Shown here piece by piece: positions 25,553-37,200 of a stretch of 64,000 nucleotides of DNA (position 1 is the first letter of the stretch; every line of letters starts with the position of its first letter). The DNA lies in NCBI GenBank assembly GCA_002694685.1, contig NZMW01000013.1, positions 124,001-188,000 on the forward strand, in the 5' to 3' direction. Both the position numbers and the translations under genes were made by a program. This DNA comes from Balneola sp. (GTDB lineage: Bacteria > Bacteroidota > Rhodothermia > Balneolales > Balneolaceae). The notes below the pieces were generated by a model that had not been told where the DNA came from, made no database searches, and saw only the letters and a list, made by a program, of their open reading frames with translations.

Positions 25553-27217
25553 TTACTCTTTCTCCATTTGATAATGCTTCGCATAATTCACATCTAAAAT
25601 ATCGAGCCGGTTGAAGTGTGTTTGAAGTCGTTCTAAGAAATCTTCCCAGTCTTTATTCTCAACCGAAGACCACACCACTTCCGCCAGCGCAGTAGCTCTT
25701 GGGTAAGCCATATATTCTACTTTTTTGCCGGAATGAAGGTATTCTGACCACACATTTCCCTGAGATCCCAGAATGTATTTTGCTTCTTCAGGAGTGAGTT
25801 CCTCAGGAATTGGTTCATAATTGTAAACATCCTCCAGAGTAGTCATGCCGCCAATAGATATCGGTTCATCTGCCGTTGGTTCAGCTTGAAAATGGTCGAA
25901 GTAGTTGGTGCCATTGGGTGTCATGATAACATCGTGCTGAATTTTTGCAGCCTGAATGCCACCAGCTTCGCCTCGCCAGCTCATAACGGTAGCTTGAGGC
26001 GCAAGTCCGCCTTCCATGATTTCATCCCAGCCAATAATCTGCCGGCCGTTTTCATTTAGAAATTTCTCTATCCGTTCGATGAAGTAACTCTGTAATTCAT
26101 GTTCATCTTTCAGCCCTTCCCGTTTGATTACTTCCTGAGCAATCTCACTTTCTTCCCATTGTTTCTTAGGAGCTTCATCACCGCCAATGTGGATATACTT
26201 GCTTGGGAAAAGCTCCATGACTTCCACTAGCACATCTTCGAGGAAATCAAAGGTTTCCTCTTTAGGACAATAGATATCCTCAAAAACTCCCCAGGTAGAT
26301 GTAACATGATATTCCTTGTCAAAGCAGCCAAACTCTGGGTAAGCCGCCAAAGCTGCACTTGAGTGACCCGGCATCTCAACCTCAGGTATAATCGTGATAT
26401 GTCTTTTCTGTGCATAAGCTACAACTTGTTTGATCTCCTCTTGGGTGTAGAAGCCGCCGTGACGAACGTTGTCATACACTCCGGATCCGTAGTTGCCAAT
26501 CAGGGTTGAGTCGCGCCAGGCTCCAATTTCGGTGAGCTTAGGGTACTTCTTGATTTCAATGCGCCAGCCCTGATCTTCTGTGAGATGCCAGTGAAAGCGA
26601 TTCATTTTATGCATAGCCAGCAGATCGATGTATTTCTTTACGAACTCAACCGGAAAGAAATGGCGAGCAACGTCCAGATGCATGCCACGGTATTCAAATC
26701 GAGGATAGTCGGTGATCTCTACAGCCGGAATATTCCACTCCGTATTAACCGGCGCCATCGATGGTTTTTGGTATTCAATTTCGACCGGTAGCAGCTGGCG
26801 AAGGGTTTGGATTCCGTAGAAAAGTCCGGCAGTGGTTGGGGCAGAGATGGTAACTAAATCTTCATCCACAGAAAGTTGATACCCTTCCTCATTCTGAATA
26901 CCCGATTCAGAATTTAAATGAAGGTAGATTCCGGAATCGGGAGCAGATGTACCCGAAACGATGTGATGCTTAATCCAGGTGGCCGAGAAGAGTAAATCGG
27001 AGAGATATCCTCCAAGGGATTCCATCTCCTCAGATGATTCAGATAGAATGATATCCGAACTTCGGGTCAGCTCAAAATGACCTCCACCCTGAACCATAGA
27101 AACCGGTTTTGGGATCACTGTTTGGGCCTTCACTTCAAAAGTAGAAAAAAGAATAATCAGGCTGAGTGTAAACAGAGAAAGAGCAGAGTATTGAATTCGG
27201 TGGGTCATTTTAGACAA
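25553..27217 (-). CDS. Beta-N-acetylhexosaminidase, GH20
   Basis: A 554-residue exported exo-hexosaminidase that releases terminal GlcNAc/GalNAc from glycans or chitin oligomers. A signal peptide (about 1-32, cleavage after VKAQ) is followed by the GH20b alpha/beta domain (about 35-165) and the TIM barrel, which begins at YRGMHLDVARHFFP. The catalytic pair is D347-E348 in HIGGDEAPK. HWHLTEDQGWRIEIKKYP and WDEIMEGGL are also typical. The length is near that of the family minimum, so no extra binding domain is present. Confidence 0.94.
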   Translation of the reverse strand: MSKMTHRIQYSALSLFTLSLIILFSTFEVKAQTVIPKPVSMVQGGGHFELTRSSDIILSESSEEMESLGGYLSDLLFSATWIKHHIVSGTSAPDSGIYLHLNSESGIQNEEGYQLSVDEDLVTISAPTTAGLFYGIQTLRQLLPVEIEYQKPSMAPVNTEWNIPAVEITDYPRFEYRGMHLDVARHFFPVEFVKKYIDLLAMHKMNRFHWHLTEDQGWRIEIKKYPKLTEIGAWRDSTLIGNYGSGVYDNVRHGGFYTQEEIKQVVAYAQKRHITIIPEVEMPGHSSAALAAYPEFGCFDKEYHVTSTWGVFEDIYCPKEETFDFLEDVLVEVMELFPSKYIHIGGDEAPKKQWEESEIAQEVIKREGLKDEHELQSYFIERIEKFLNENGRQIIGWDEIMEGGLAPQATVMSWRGEAGGIQAAKIQHDVIMTPNGTNYFDHFQAEPTADEPISIGGMTTLEDVYNYEPIPEELTPEEAKYILGSQGNVWSEYLHSGKKVEYMAYPRATALAEVVWSSVENKDWEDFLERLQTHFNRLDILDVNYAKHYQMEKE

Positions 27218-27322
27218 TTCAGTTCAATTTTGAATCTAAAATAGCATTTCTCTTTAATTATAAGTACTCTAATTTATCTATTCTTAAGTGCTTTAATTAC
27301 AAACAGTAGATGTCTATTTAAG

Positions 27323-28435
27323 ATGAATTACTCTTCCTTACAAAAGTTATTGATAATAGTATTAGCCGGGGCTATATCAATCTCTTGCAGCAACGATAGT
27401 GAGATAAACCAAAACATGTTGAATGACATCGTTTCATTCACACCTAATGAGATAAGAAGTTTTGATCATATTGAGGGTAATTACTTTAGTCATTTAGGAT
27501 ATGAGAGTAAAGTATTGGAAAACGGGAATATCGTTTTTGCTGATCGGCAATTATCTAATATTTTTGTTATTAGTCCTGAAGGTGAGCTTCGAAAACTAGT
27601 AAGACAAGGGAGAGGACCAGGAGAAATATTGGATGCTTACAGTTTTACGGTAAATAGTGAAGGTCATTTGTTTACTTATGATCAAGACAATAATAAGCTG
27701 TTAGAATTTGATGATGAGTTTGAATTTTTTGAAAGCTACTTTCCCCAAGAGTATGGTAGCAGCACCGTTTCTTATGCTTATGAAGTCGGGAAAGGAAATT
27801 TTGTTTTTGAGTTGCATTCCTTTGAGTATCTCAATAATCCGGACAAAACAAAAGAGAAGGTTTTTGTTCAATATGATGACAATAAGGAGGAATTTGGTAA
27901 GGAATGGTCTGTTGCTGATAAACCATATGCGATTCTGAGAATAGCTGGAAGAGTTGTAGGTGCTGGAAACGTTCCATTTGCCTTCGATCAGCTTACCTAT
28001 CCAAATGCGAATAATAATTCCATTTTTATATTCAATACAGATTCACCGTTTATAGCGGAAATTGATGCAAATTATGACACCCTAAATACTATACCAGTAA
28101 ACTTGCCTATTGAGAAAGTAAACTCTGCTGAACGAGATTCTATTGAGCAGGAAAATAGGAAAGAGCAATGGGATACCATGGAGGATATGATTCCAGAGAC
28201 TAAAACTCAGGCTGACAAAATGCTTTACCACGACGGGAAATTCTGGTTAAAGTCGAACCTGCGGGGAAATTACCAAAAGTGGTTTGTAGTAAATATGGAT
28301 GGACAGATTCTAAGAGCTGTTAACCTTCCCAAAGAAAGTATCTTAATGCACGTATCTGATGAGCATCTTGGTGTGCGAATGGATGATGTAACTTTTGCGC
28401 TATATGAAAATCCAATCAGTGAGGTGCAAAATTAG
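27323..28435 (+). CDS. Lipoprotein of the 6-bladed beta-propeller type
   Basis: A 370-residue lipoprotein (MNYSSLQKLLIIVLAGAISISCSN, Cys at residue 22). The body has NHL-like blades, for example the NIFVISPEGELRKLVRQGRGPGEI and HLFTYDQDNNKLLEFDDEFEF segments, typical of the 6-bladed propeller lipoproteins common in Bacteroidota. The function is unknown, probably ligand or surface binding. It is a single gene, divergent from the GH20 gene (105 bp between starts). Confidence 0.72.
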   Translation: MNYSSLQKLLIIVLAGAISISCSNDSEINQNMLNDIVSFTPNEIRSFDHIEGNYFSHLGYESKVLENGNIVFADRQLSNIFVISPEGELRKLVRQGRGPGEILDAYSFTVNSEGHLFTYDQDNNKLLEFDDEFEFFESYFPQEYGSSTVSYAYEVGKGNFVFELHSFEYLNNPDKTKEKVFVQYDDNKEEFGKEWSVADKPYAILRIAGRVVGAGNVPFAFDQLTYPNANNNSIFIFNTDSPFIAEIDANYDTLNTIPVNLPIEKVNSAERDSIEQENRKEQWDTMEDMIPETKTQADKMLYHDGKFWLKSNLRGNYQKWFVVNMDGQILRAVNLPKESILMHVSDEHLGVRMDDVTFALYENPISEVQN

Positions 28436-28436
28436 C

Positions 28437-28463
28437 AGTACTTTGAAGTACTATGTGCTTTTT
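28437..28463 (+). terminator. Possible terminator after the propeller lipoprotein
   Basis: AGTACT (28437-28442) and AGTACT (28447-28452) form a self-complementary hairpin directly after the stop codon, followed 7 bases later by a T-rich stretch. The stem is short. Confidence 0.4.
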
Positions 28464-28492
28464 CTAAAATCATAAAGATTAATCCGTTCAAC

Positions 28493-28553
28493 TTGAGATC
28501 CCTCGTGTTTGATAATTGATTCCTCGAAAAGAATCCCAGGCACTCGGGATGAC
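28493..28553. repeat. Partial TTGAGATCC/GGGATGAC repeat element
   Basis: TTGAGATCCCTCG at the left and CTCGGGATGAC at the right match the inner and outer arms of the larger palindromes at 55131-55275 and 57296-57440, so this is probably a deleted member. A 7-bp tandem (TGGTCAT, four copies with one change) follows at 28584-28611. Confidence 0.5.
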
Positions 28554-28583
28554 AAATCAAGACGTACAATCGTCAACCGTCAC

Positions 28584-28611
28584 TGGTCATTGGTCATTAG
28601 TCATTGGTCAT
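28584..28611. repeat. 7-bp tandem repeat
   Basis: Four copies of TGGTCAT (the third reads TAGTCAT) lie in the spacer between convergent genes. No function is evident. Confidence 0.6.
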
Positions 28612-28634
28612 TGAAACTTGGGATTTAAGAAACA

Positions 28635-29582
28635 TTACTTCTTCGCCTGCTCTTCCTTTTCTTTCAGGATATAATTGGCATATAGAAATTCAAGCGCTGC
28701 AGACTCATAGCCTTTCCAGTTTTGAATCAGCTCCTGAAATCGTTCTTCAGATGTATTGTGAGGATCTTCTCCGTAGCTCCAGATGATCCAGCGTCGCAAT
28801 CCTTTCTCTTCTCCGCTTTTTTTGTTGGAAGGGAAAACGGCGTCTGTTCGTCCGCGCATCATCATCAAATCCTGTCCGGAAGTGGGACCGATGCCTTTAA
28901 TACTGGTGATTTTGTCGTAGAACTCTTGAGGCTCACAATTCATCAAGTGGTCCATATCGACTTCACCCGCTACAATATCGTTTGCCAATCCAACCAGATA
29001 CTGCCCTTTTCTTAGAGTAGGACCCATTTTACGGATCTGGGCAGGGTCAGCCTTCATCAGCTGATGGGGGCGAGGCCAGGCGGGTAAAGATTTCTTACCC
29101 AAGGTAAGTGCGGTTCCGTAGCCTTCCCGGATTTTGAACATCATCTTTTTAGCGGTCGGCTTGTGATTCATCTGCATCTGTACAATGCGATATAGAATAT
29201 CCTCAAACAAATTAGCGCGGGTCATTCGCTTAAGTCCGTAGAGGTCTGTTAGCTTATCCCCCAAAACAGGGTCTTTCTCAGCTTTGTCATAAAGTGGACG
29301 CAAATCCATGTCGGTGCCAAAAATTTTTGCCAGACTTTCATTGGCTAATCCGATTTCTTCTTTGGAAAGCGACTCCGGGGATTCAATATGAAATTCCGGA
29401 TTCTCAGGGTCGCCATTAAAGAAAATAGTAACGATGATATCAGTATCTCCAACTGGAATAGGGCGCGTAAATCCTTCCTCAAAAACTTTTTCCGGCTCAT
29501 GTTCATGATCGAAATATGATTCGATATCCAGGCAAAGAAACCAGTCGTGAGGAGGGATGGATTTGAGGGTCCAGGAGCTCAT
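28635..29582 (-). CDS. HhH-GPD DNA glycosylase-like protein (AlkA-like)
   Basis: A 315-residue protein with an N-terminal AlkA-like half (FLCLDIESYFDHE onward) and a helix-hairpin-helix glycosylase half (ITSIKGIGPTSGQDLMMMRGRTDAVFPSN). By family it would remove alkylated bases from DNA. The position where AlkA has its catalytic Asp, just after the D-A-x-F-P motif, appears to be Asn (N253, in FPSNKKSG), so activity may differ or be lost. The C-terminus is Lys/Glu-rich. It is a single gene. Confidence 0.75.
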   Translation of the reverse strand: MSSWTLKSIPPHDWFLCLDIESYFDHEHEPEKVFEEGFTRPIPVGDTDIIVTIFFNGDPENPEFHIESPESLSKEEIGLANESLAKIFGTDMDLRPLYDKAEKDPVLGDKLTDLYGLKRMTRANLFEDILYRIVQMQMNHKPTAKKMMFKIREGYGTALTLGKKSLPAWPRPHQLMKADPAQIRKMGPTLRKGQYLVGLANDIVAGEVDMDHLMNCEPQEFYDKITSIKGIGPTSGQDLMMMRGRTDAVFPSNKKSGEEKGLRRWIIWSYGEDPHNTSEERFQELIQNWKGYESAALEFLYANYILKEKEEQAKK

Positions 29583-29647
29583 GGTAAAATATTAGTTTGA
29601 AGGTATGTGATACTAAGAATCAACGAAAAGGATGAATCGTTTCAAAA

Positions 29648-29678
29648 TAAAAAAGGCCACTGAAAATCAGCAGCCTTT
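29648..29678 (-). terminator. Terminator of the RND pump operon
   Basis: On the minus strand AAAGGC pairs with GCCTTT around an inner CTGA-TTTT-CAG hairpin and is followed by T6. It lies about 22 bp after the pump stop codon. Confidence 0.7.
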
Positions 29679-29700
29679 ATAATATTGAGAGTCTTAACTG

Positions 29701-32700
29701 TTAGTTAGCCAGTTCTACTTCTTTAGTACTGCTAAAAGGATTCCAATTAATGGCTTTTGCCTTTTCTAGCAGTTGATCTGTAGTAATGTAAACAACAGGG
29801 ATAAAGATCAGCGTAACAAGAGTAGAAGCTGTTAATCCACCAATCACAACTCTGGCAAGAGAAGCTTGAATTTCGGCTCCGGCGCCCAATCCAAACGAAA
29901 GAGGAAGAAGGCCCAATACGGTAGTCAAGGTAGTCATAAGGATTGGTCGGAGGCGTAAACGTCCTGCTTCAATAACCGCTTCTAAAACCGGCATATTCTT
30001 TTCCCGCCTCATGAGATTAATGTAATCGACCAGAACGATGGCATTATTAACCACAATCCCGACGAGCATTATCATCCCCATTAAACTTTGGATGTTTAGT
30101 GTAGTTCCAGTTAATAAAAGGGCGGGGATTACACCAATCATCGCTAAAGGTACAGAGAACATAACCACCAGCGGATCAAGGAAACGCTCGAACTGTCCGG
30201 CCATCACCATATAAATAAGAATGAGGGCCATGATGATTGACATGGCGAAGTCATCAGCAGCTTTTTGCTGTTCTTCATACTCTCCACCGAAAACAATAGT
30301 GAAACCGGATGGCAGAGGGAAGTCAGACAGTTCAGCCTGAATAGATTCGACCGCTTCACCGAGTGCAATTCCACTTTCAAGGTTTGCGGTGATGTTTGTT
30401 ACTCGCTGTCCATTGATACGGTTGATATCTTCAGGTCCGCGACCGCTTTCTTTTCTTATGACAGAAGAGACGGGTATCACACCTCCGTCAGGTGTACGAA
30501 TTGAAATGTTATCAATATCCAAAGTTCCTAAGCGATCTTCAGGTTGCAGGCGAACGGTGATTGGATATTCGTCGCCACCAATACGGTAAGAACCTGCTCG
30601 GCTACCGCCAATATTTGTCTGTATAACTTGTGCTACTTCACGTACCGAAAGGCCCAGATCGGCGATTTTCTCGCGGTCAAACAAAATCCGTTCTTCCGGA
30701 GTACCTTCACTTCTCCCGGCGCGTACCTCAACAATACCCGGAATGTTTTCTACACGCAGCTTAATCTCTTGAGCGATTTCATAGGCTTTATCAATGTCAT
30801 AACCGCGAAGTTCAAACTGTACGTCCTCGCCGCCACCGCCGCCAAATACACGGCGAAGGATCCATAATCCGGATTGAGCATCAACTCTGATATCAGCACC
30901 CGGAACTTTGCCGGTTAAATTTTCACGAATTTCAGCAGCCAGGTCTGAGGTGCTTTGAGATCGCTCAGACTGAGGTACCATGGCTATTTCAACCTCAGCA
31001 CGGCCATCCCGTACTTCAGTAGTGAAATATTCAACATCCTCCATGGGCAGCGTAGCGCGTACAATATCTTCGAGCTCTTTCAGATAGAGATTTTGAACAG
31101 CTATGTTGGTTCCGTCTGCCATTTCTAAATCGATATCAATTTCGTCAGCATCTGTCTGTGGGGCTAGTTCAACAGGAATAATAGGAACGAGCAAGAAGCT
31201 GCCCACGACCAATACAGCAGTGACTACAAAAACCATAGGTTTGTGTTGGAGCGTTTTTTCAAGAATACCTGAATATTTGGTTTCCAGCTTCAAAAAGAAT
31301 TTCTGAAATTTTCCTTTCTTGTTGTCCATTCCCTTCTGAACGGTAAGGAACCTGCTGGAAAGCATAGGAACTAACGTCAGGGCTACCAATAATGAACAGA
31401 CAAGGGCAAAGACTACTACCAGTGCCAATTCTTGAAATAATAAACCAGAGACGGTCTGCATAAAAACAACAGGAAGGAAAATTACACAAGTTGTTAAAGT
31501 GGAGGCTACAATAGCTCCGGCTACCTGTTTAGTACCGATTAAAGCGCTGGTTTCTAAATCTTCGCCTTCTTCTTCCCGAAGCCGGATGATGTTTTCTAAT
31601 ACTACAATTCCATTATCTACAATGAGGCCAACACCAAGAGCCAGTCCTCCAAAGCTCATTTGATTGAGGGTCAGATCGTTGAAATAGAGAAGCGCAAAAG
31701 TGGCAATGATGGAAATTGGAATCGCCATCGCTATAATAAAGGTGGATGAGCCATTTCTGAAAAAGACATAGAGTACTACCACCGCGAGTAAAGCTCCCCA
31801 CATGGCTGAACTTTGCACATTGTCTATAGAACTTTGAATAAATTCACTTTGGTCGGTAGTAATAAAAAGGTTTAGATCACTTCGCTGGCTATTGATCTGT
31901 TCAATTTCTTTTCGGATGTCTTCTGCAACAGCGACTGTGTTTGCTCCCGTTTGTTTACGAATTCCAAATCGAACCATCGGTTTCTCATCAATAGAAACAA
32001 CCCGGTCTAAATCTTGATAACCAAAGGAGACATTTGCTACATCTTTAACACGAATAGGTTTGCTGTCTACGGTCGTGATAACTGTATTCGCAATTTGTTC
32101 GATGGACTCATATTCACCTAAAGTACGAACGTAAAGCTGTTGGAGCCCGGAGTTTACATTACCACCGGGGAGATTTGCATTTTCACGAGCAATAGCTTGC
32201 TGTACCTGAGCCGTGGAAAGTCCACTGGCAATAAGCCGGTCTCTTTTGATGTCGACTTTCACTTCACGGTTAATACCACCCCATATATCAATAGAACCAA
32301 CACCATTTATTTGTTCAAATCGTTTGGTGATTTCGCGATCGAGCAGAACCGTTAGTTCAGCCAGATTCATATCTGAGTTAGCACCGATAATAACGATTGG
32401 GAAATTATTGGGATCAAATTTCCAGATGCGGGGTGCATCGGCTTCAGGGGGAATTGTTCCCCGAACTCGATCTAGGGCAGCTCGGACATCATTAGAAGCT
32501 ACATCCACATCTACGCTTTGAGCGAACTCAAGAGTCACCCGGCTGCGCCCTTCACTAGAACTGGAACGGACTCTTTCAACTCCGGGGACACCGGCCAGAG
32601 CATTTTCAATAGGCTCTGTTATAATTTGCTCCATCTCCGCTGGCCCAACATTGGGATACTCAGTAGCAACAGTAAGCTGCGGGTATTCGATGGGCGGGAG

Positions 32701-32808
32701 GAGATCAACTGGCAGGAAACGAAAGCCTATTACACCAAGGGTAATAATGATCAAAAAGACCATCGAAGTAGCAATAGGACGCTTTATAGAGGTTTCTGTA
32801 ATTGGCAT
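29701..32808 (-). CDS. RND efflux pump, inner-membrane transporter (HAE1/AcrB-like)
   Basis: A 1035-residue proton-driven exporter with twelve helices and two large periplasmic loops. The first helix is [31 protein letters not shown]. In helix 4 the relay motif reads [16 protein letters not shown], with one Asp and an Asn where AcrB has a second Asp; this variant is common in Bacteroidota pumps. The second half has [14 protein letters not shown]. It is encoded 11 bp after its adaptor gene and forms a pump with it; the outer-membrane channel is elsewhere. The substrates are unknown. Confidence 0.93.
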   Translation of the reverse strand: MPITETSIKRPIATSMVFLIIITLGVIGFRFLPVDLLPPIEYPQLTVATEYPNVGPAEMEQIITEPIENALAGVPGVERVRSSSSEGRSRVTLEFAQSVDVDVASNDVRAALDRVRGTIPPEADAPRIWKFDPNNFPIVIIGANSDMNLAELTVLLDREITKRFEQINGVGSIDIWGGINREVKVDIKRDRLIASGLSTAQVQQAIARENANLPGGNVNSGLQQLYVRTLGEYESIEQIANTVITTVDSKPIRVKDVANVSFGYQDLDRVVSIDEKPMVRFGIRKQTGANTVAVAEDIRKEIEQINSQRSDLNLFITTDQSEFIQSSIDNVQSSAMWGALLAVVVLYVFFRNGSSTFIIAMAIPISIIATFALLYFNDLTLNQMSFGGLALGVGLIVDNGIVVLENIIRLREEEGEDLETSALIGTKQVAGAIVASTLTTCVIFLPVVFMQTVSGLLFQELALVVVFALVCSLLVALTLVPMLSSRFLTVQKGMDNKKGKFQKFFLKLETKYSGILEKTLQHKPMVFVVTAVLVVGSFLLVPIIPVELAPQTDADEIDIDLEMADGTNIAVQNLYLKELEDIVRATLPMEDVEYFTTEVRDGRAEVEIAMVPQSERSQSTSDLAAEIRENLTGKVPGADIRVDAQSGLWILRRVFGGGGGEDVQFELRGYDIDKAYEIAQEIKLRVENIPGIVEVRAGRSEGTPEERILFDREKIADLGLSVREVAQVIQTNIGGSRAGSYRIGGDEYPITVRLQPEDRLGTLDIDNISIRTPDGGVIPVSSVIRKESGRGPEDINRINGQRVTNITANLESGIALGEAVESIQAELSDFPLPSGFTIVFGGEYEEQQKAADDFAMSIIMALILIYMVMAGQFERFLDPLVVMFSVPLAMIGVIPALLLTGTTLNIQSLMGMIMLVGIVVNNAIVLVDYINLMRREKNMPVLEAVIEAGRLRLRPILMTTLTTVLGLLPLSFGLGAGAEIQASLARVVIGGLTASTLVTLIFIPVVYITTDQLLEKAKAINWNPFSSTKEVELAN

Positions 32809-32819
32809 GATCGTGGCGT

Positions 32820-34154
32820 TTAGAGAGTTACGTTATTTTGTGCACCATCACGCTCTTGCATGATTTCTTTCAATAAATCTTCCCGCTGAAGCTGTTGCAG
32901 CTGGAAGATACGTTCCCAACTCATAGTGCGAATACGAGCTTGTGTACGTCCCTCAGACAATAAATCTTGACCTACAGTGACAATCCATTGCCCGCTTTCT
33001 AAACCATTCACCCCTAATTCCATTCTACCCTGAGCAATTACATCAACTGGTTTAAACTGAACGGGAGTTGGTTCGGTCATGGATCTTGGTCTGACAGCGC
33101 CATTATTACTGGTGTCGCTAACAGGCTTAATTTCAGAACCAAGTGAGGAAGCAATAAATACACCCTGCTCTCCACTTGTAGGATCTGTGTAAAGAGCGCT
33201 TACAGGAATGAGGGTAGCCTGCTGACTTTCACCAAAGAAAATATCTACAGGAACGAACATCCCTGGACGAAGAAGTCCGTTTACATTGTCTACATCAATC
33301 TCAGCCTCTGTACTTCGTGTAATTTCATTTAGAAAAGGGGAGATGCGGGATAGCTTAGCATTAATTGGAACTTTCTGGCCATCACCGTTTTCAACTATGA
33401 TACGTGCAGATTGACCTACCTGTATTTTATTAAGCATGTTTTCAGTTAGGATGATCTCGACTTTTAACTTTGTAAGATCACCAATAAGAAAAAGCTGAGT
33501 GCCTGTATTTGCCTGCATCCCAATTTCAGCATTTCGTTGCCCAACTGTTCCCGAAATGGGAGCCCGGATAACAGCTTTGTCGAGTTCATCTCTACGTTCT
33601 TCTACTAATGATGCTGCTTGTTCTAGTCGTGCTTCAGCGAGCTCAACGTTAGCTTCTGCTGAAAGTAACTGTGCCTCAATTTGCTCAACTTCAACATCAC
33701 TGGTTAAATCTTTTTCTTCGAGCTGTTTGGTACGTTTGAATTCGGACTGGACCTCGGCAAGCTGAGCTTTGGATTGCTTTAGCTGAGCATTGTTGATTTT
33801 ATAGCCTGCTTCAGCTTGTTGTAGCTGTTTTTGTAGTACATCTGTATTTAGCTGGACTAATTTCTCGCCCTTCTCAACATACTGTCCGTTGCGAACGAAA
33901 ACTTGTTCAACCGTTCCCGATATCTGAGGATATAGAGGAACCTGATTTTCGGATCTCACATTACCACTGAATCGTTCTACGAGTGGTAGTGATCCAAATC
34001 GGGCTTGAACTGCCTCAACGGATGGAATGACAGAGTTACCTCTATCTGTATTTTGGGCATTATTACTATCACTATCTGAGCATGCACTCAGTGATGCAAT
34101 CAGCAATGCTGATAAAAGAAGGTTGGTTACTTTAAAAGGCTTTTTCATAATCAT
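32820..34154 (-). CDS. RND efflux periplasmic adaptor (membrane fusion protein)
   Basis: A 444-residue HlyD/AcrA-type adaptor lipoprotein with lipobox LSAC (Cys near residue 25). Residues about 70-105 form the first lipoyl half (VPLYPQISGTVEQVFVRNGQYVEKGEKLVQLNTD), a coiled-coil hairpin follows (about 105-195, QLQQAEAGYKINNAQLKQ... and VELAEARLEQA), then the second lipoyl half (VIRAPISGTVGQRNAEIGMQ) and beta-barrel. A long linker with SMTEPTPVQ precedes the C-terminal membrane-proximal part. It is first in the pump operon. Confidence 0.92.
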   Translation of the reverse strand: MIMKKPFKVTNLLLSALLIASLSACSDSDSNNAQNTDRGNSVIPSVEAVQARFGSLPLVERFSGNVRSENQVPLYPQISGTVEQVFVRNGQYVEKGEKLVQLNTDVLQKQLQQAEAGYKINNAQLKQSKAQLAEVQSEFKRTKQLEEKDLTSDVEVEQIEAQLLSAEANVELAEARLEQAASLVEERRDELDKAVIRAPISGTVGQRNAEIGMQANTGTQLFLIGDLTKLKVEIILTENMLNKIQVGQSARIIVENGDGQKVPINAKLSRISPFLNEITRSTEAEIDVDNVNGLLRPGMFVPVDIFFGESQQATLIPVSALYTDPTSGEQGVFIASSLGSEIKPVSDTSNNGAVRPRSMTEPTPVQFKPVDVIAQGRMELGVNGLESGQWIVTVGQDLLSEGRTQARIRTMSWERIFQLQQLQREDLLKEIMQERDGAQNNVTL

Positions 34155-34223
34155 TAGTTGGGTTCGATTAAAGTTAACCCGATTATGTGGAAAAGCGCTC
34201 CCTCTGATTTGTTAAATGCTATT

Positions 34224-34277
34224 AAAAAGAAAGCCTCCATAAATAGTCACTTTTAAGTGAAATCTACGGGGGCTTTA
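34224..34277 (-). terminator. Terminator after the giant FG-GAP gene
   Basis: On the minus strand AAAGCCCCC (34277-34269) pairs with GGAGGCTTT (34239-34231) with one mismatch, enclosing an inner perfect TCACTT-AA-AAGTGA hairpin, and is followed by TCTTTTT. It closes the 46995-34298 gene block and separates it from the pump adaptor. Confidence 0.75.
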
Positions 34278-34297
34278 AAAGCTTGAGAGAGATGGCT

Positions 34298-37200
34298 TTA
34301 CTTAACCATCATCATTTTCTTAGTGGCGGTGTAAAATTTACCAGACTGTGACTGCACATTCAGTACGTAAATGTACATTCCCGAGGCATATCGGGAGGCA
34401 TCCCAGTTCACTTTATAGTATCCCGCGCGGATGCTGTTCTCATTCAGCAACGTTTCAATTTTACGTCCGAGGATGTCATACACCGTCAGACTCACTTTCG
34501 CTTGTTCCGCCAGTTCATAGTGAATACTTGTAGACGGGTTAAACGGATTCGGATAGTTCTGTGAAAGTGTGAACGTTTCCGGAAGATCTTCACGAACCTG
34601 AACAGCTTTCATCGCTGTCTGTTGTAGTGATGGCTGATTTCTGGCACGAATATCAGAGCTGATGACCATCTCGGAGTCTTCATCACTGAGGGCACTAAAA
34701 GTTACAGAAACCATATCTCGGTCGGTAATAGAAGAAAGCGTTCCAAAGTTTGCGATGTTCAGCGTAAGGATACCGTTGGCAGTATCGGCATGAGAAAGAA
34801 ATACATTCGCATTCTCACTATGAATATCAAATAGACCGCGGTCTTCAACACCTTCGAGTGTAAGCTTGTCCTCATCATAATCGATAATTAATGACAAGCC
34901 TTCCACACTGTCAGGGTGGGAGAGGCTAAAGTCATAGGTGACTTCCCGCTTTGCTTGCGATGGATTGGTTACATATTCAGCTTGAGTCTCCACTTTTTTA
35001 TAACTGATGAAAGTCAGCGAATCAGCAAAGATTTCATCCATTAACTCTTTGGAAGCTGAGCTTGGGCCTGTTGCAGTCTTGTTAATGTCTGAGGTACCAT
35101 CTAGCTCATTCCGCCCATTAGTTTGGCGAGAAGTTGTTCGAGCGGTGGTATTAGTTCCGTTGAATGATTTTCTCAAAGCCGCAAAGGAGTTTGCTTTGGC
35201 TGCTTTATTACGTTCCTGGGTTAGGTTCCAGTAGCGAATAAAGGCGACGATGTCATCAACGTTGAAGTTATTATCAGGAGCTAAGCGTGCATATGGGAAT
35301 GAGCTTGAGCTAAAGTCCAAAGGACCTGTCTCAAAACTAAAGTTATCACTTCTCCACCCGTTGCCAAAGCTGACGAGGTCAGTCAGGTTGACTTCAAAAT
35401 CAGCGGTGAAATCTCCAATCATGGTTGTGTAGAAATCCTGAGAAGCGAATACATCATCTGAACTAGTTTGCTGTCCATCATCATCAGTATCGATGAAATA
35501 TTGTCCGCCACTGTTATCCGAAACAACCTGTGAAGACACTTCAACAGAGAGAGTATCTAATGCATAAAAACTCATGTTTTCGACCAGCAATTCATTTCCT
35601 GAAATGGAGAGGTCCCCAACAGGCAATGATTCTCCTGTTCTTGTAGTGATAGTTATGGCTCCCGAGAAGAAGTCAGTAAAGTTGGGAATGCTGTTGATAC
35701 CGTTTGAAGAGTTAAAAAAGAGTGAAAAACCCTGATTTACCCTAATAATGTTATTACTTCCAGCATCCAGTCTTGTGATCTGAAGCGGATTAATGGTGAA
35801 GTTTCTAAACAAACCAATCTGAGAAGATGAATTTGATCTGTACGCTACATCAAGTCTTCCATTTCCATCCATGTCTGTGGCAACAACTCGGTCTATACTC
35901 GTGCTGCTTGAACCCAGATTGTTGGAAGATGAAAAACTACCATTTCCAGTATTCCGGAACCAAAATGCTTCTCGGGTATTTGGAGATGAAGTGATGATAT
36001 CTTTAAGTCCATCTCCATCCAGATCAGCTATAGCAACGTCAGATGCGCCGCTAATTCCACTACCGCCTGTAATGGTGGTGAATGAACCTTGACTATCAGA
36101 ATTAATCAGAACTTCAATAAGATCGTCATCTGAAGAAGCGTAAATAAGATCAAGATCACCATCGTTGTCTAAATCACTACCTATGACTTTCTCAGGGAAA
36201 TTAATACCGGTAAGAGTGGTTTCGGTGAAGCTGCCATCGCCATTATTATAGTAGGCGGCAATTATATTCCGTCCCTGTATTGCAGCAACAACATCAACGA
36301 GCCTGTCTCCATTGAAATCCCCGGCGTAAATAGATCGAATGTTTCCGGCAGAGCTGGCAACAATGTTTTCTGCTCCAAAGGATACTGAAGAATTAACGCT
36401 CGTATTCTCATACCAGCTGATTTTGCCATCATTACTTGAAGAGATTATGACATCCTCATATCCGTCATCATTAATGTCGGCTGAAGCAATATCTGTAATA
36501 CCGGAGTGGCTTACCGTAATAGATGTAAGGTCTAAGAAAGAAGACCGATTTGTGCTGCCATTATTCTTAAGCACATGAAAGACGTTATCCTGATAAGAAG
36601 TAAACACAAAATCAGGATAGTCCGTACCAAAGATGCTGGTAGGTTTGATGATATTTGGGTCAATCGAGCTGCCTAAGTTTATATTTCTTAGCTGGCTGTA
36701 AGGGTTGGAGCCATCAGAATAATAAAGGCCAATTTGGTTCAAGTCCGGTCTTGTTACCACCAAATCTTCTAAACCGTCACTGTCTAAGTCAGCACTTGCT
36801 ATACTACCTGTACCACCTCCACCACCGGCTGTTTCGGTTGGTGAAGAAAAGGTTCCGTCATTCTCAGTGAGTAACCTGAAAGGTGCTGGATAATTATAGT
36901 TAATACCGTTTGTTGTGATCGAAATATCAGTTGTTCCAGACAAGCCCGATGGAACTTCAACTGTAACCAGATTAGGATACGTATCGATGACGTTCGCCGA
37001 GGTGTTACCAAAGTTAACGGTTGTGCTTCCTGAAATTCCGACCCCGGAAATTCGGATAATATTGCCTGCGACACCGGCTAAAGGCTCAATGTTCGCTATT
37101 TGAGTAGAAATAGCTTTTATAGCTACACTGTCAGATCGGGTTTGAGTTCCGTTATCGTCAACAGAAGCAACGCGGTAGTAATAAGTGACAGCATTGGTGA

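Noticed and set aside
34140-34180. GGTTCGATT stretch considered as a tRNA T-loop
   Set aside because: No acceptor or anticodon stems can be drawn around it.
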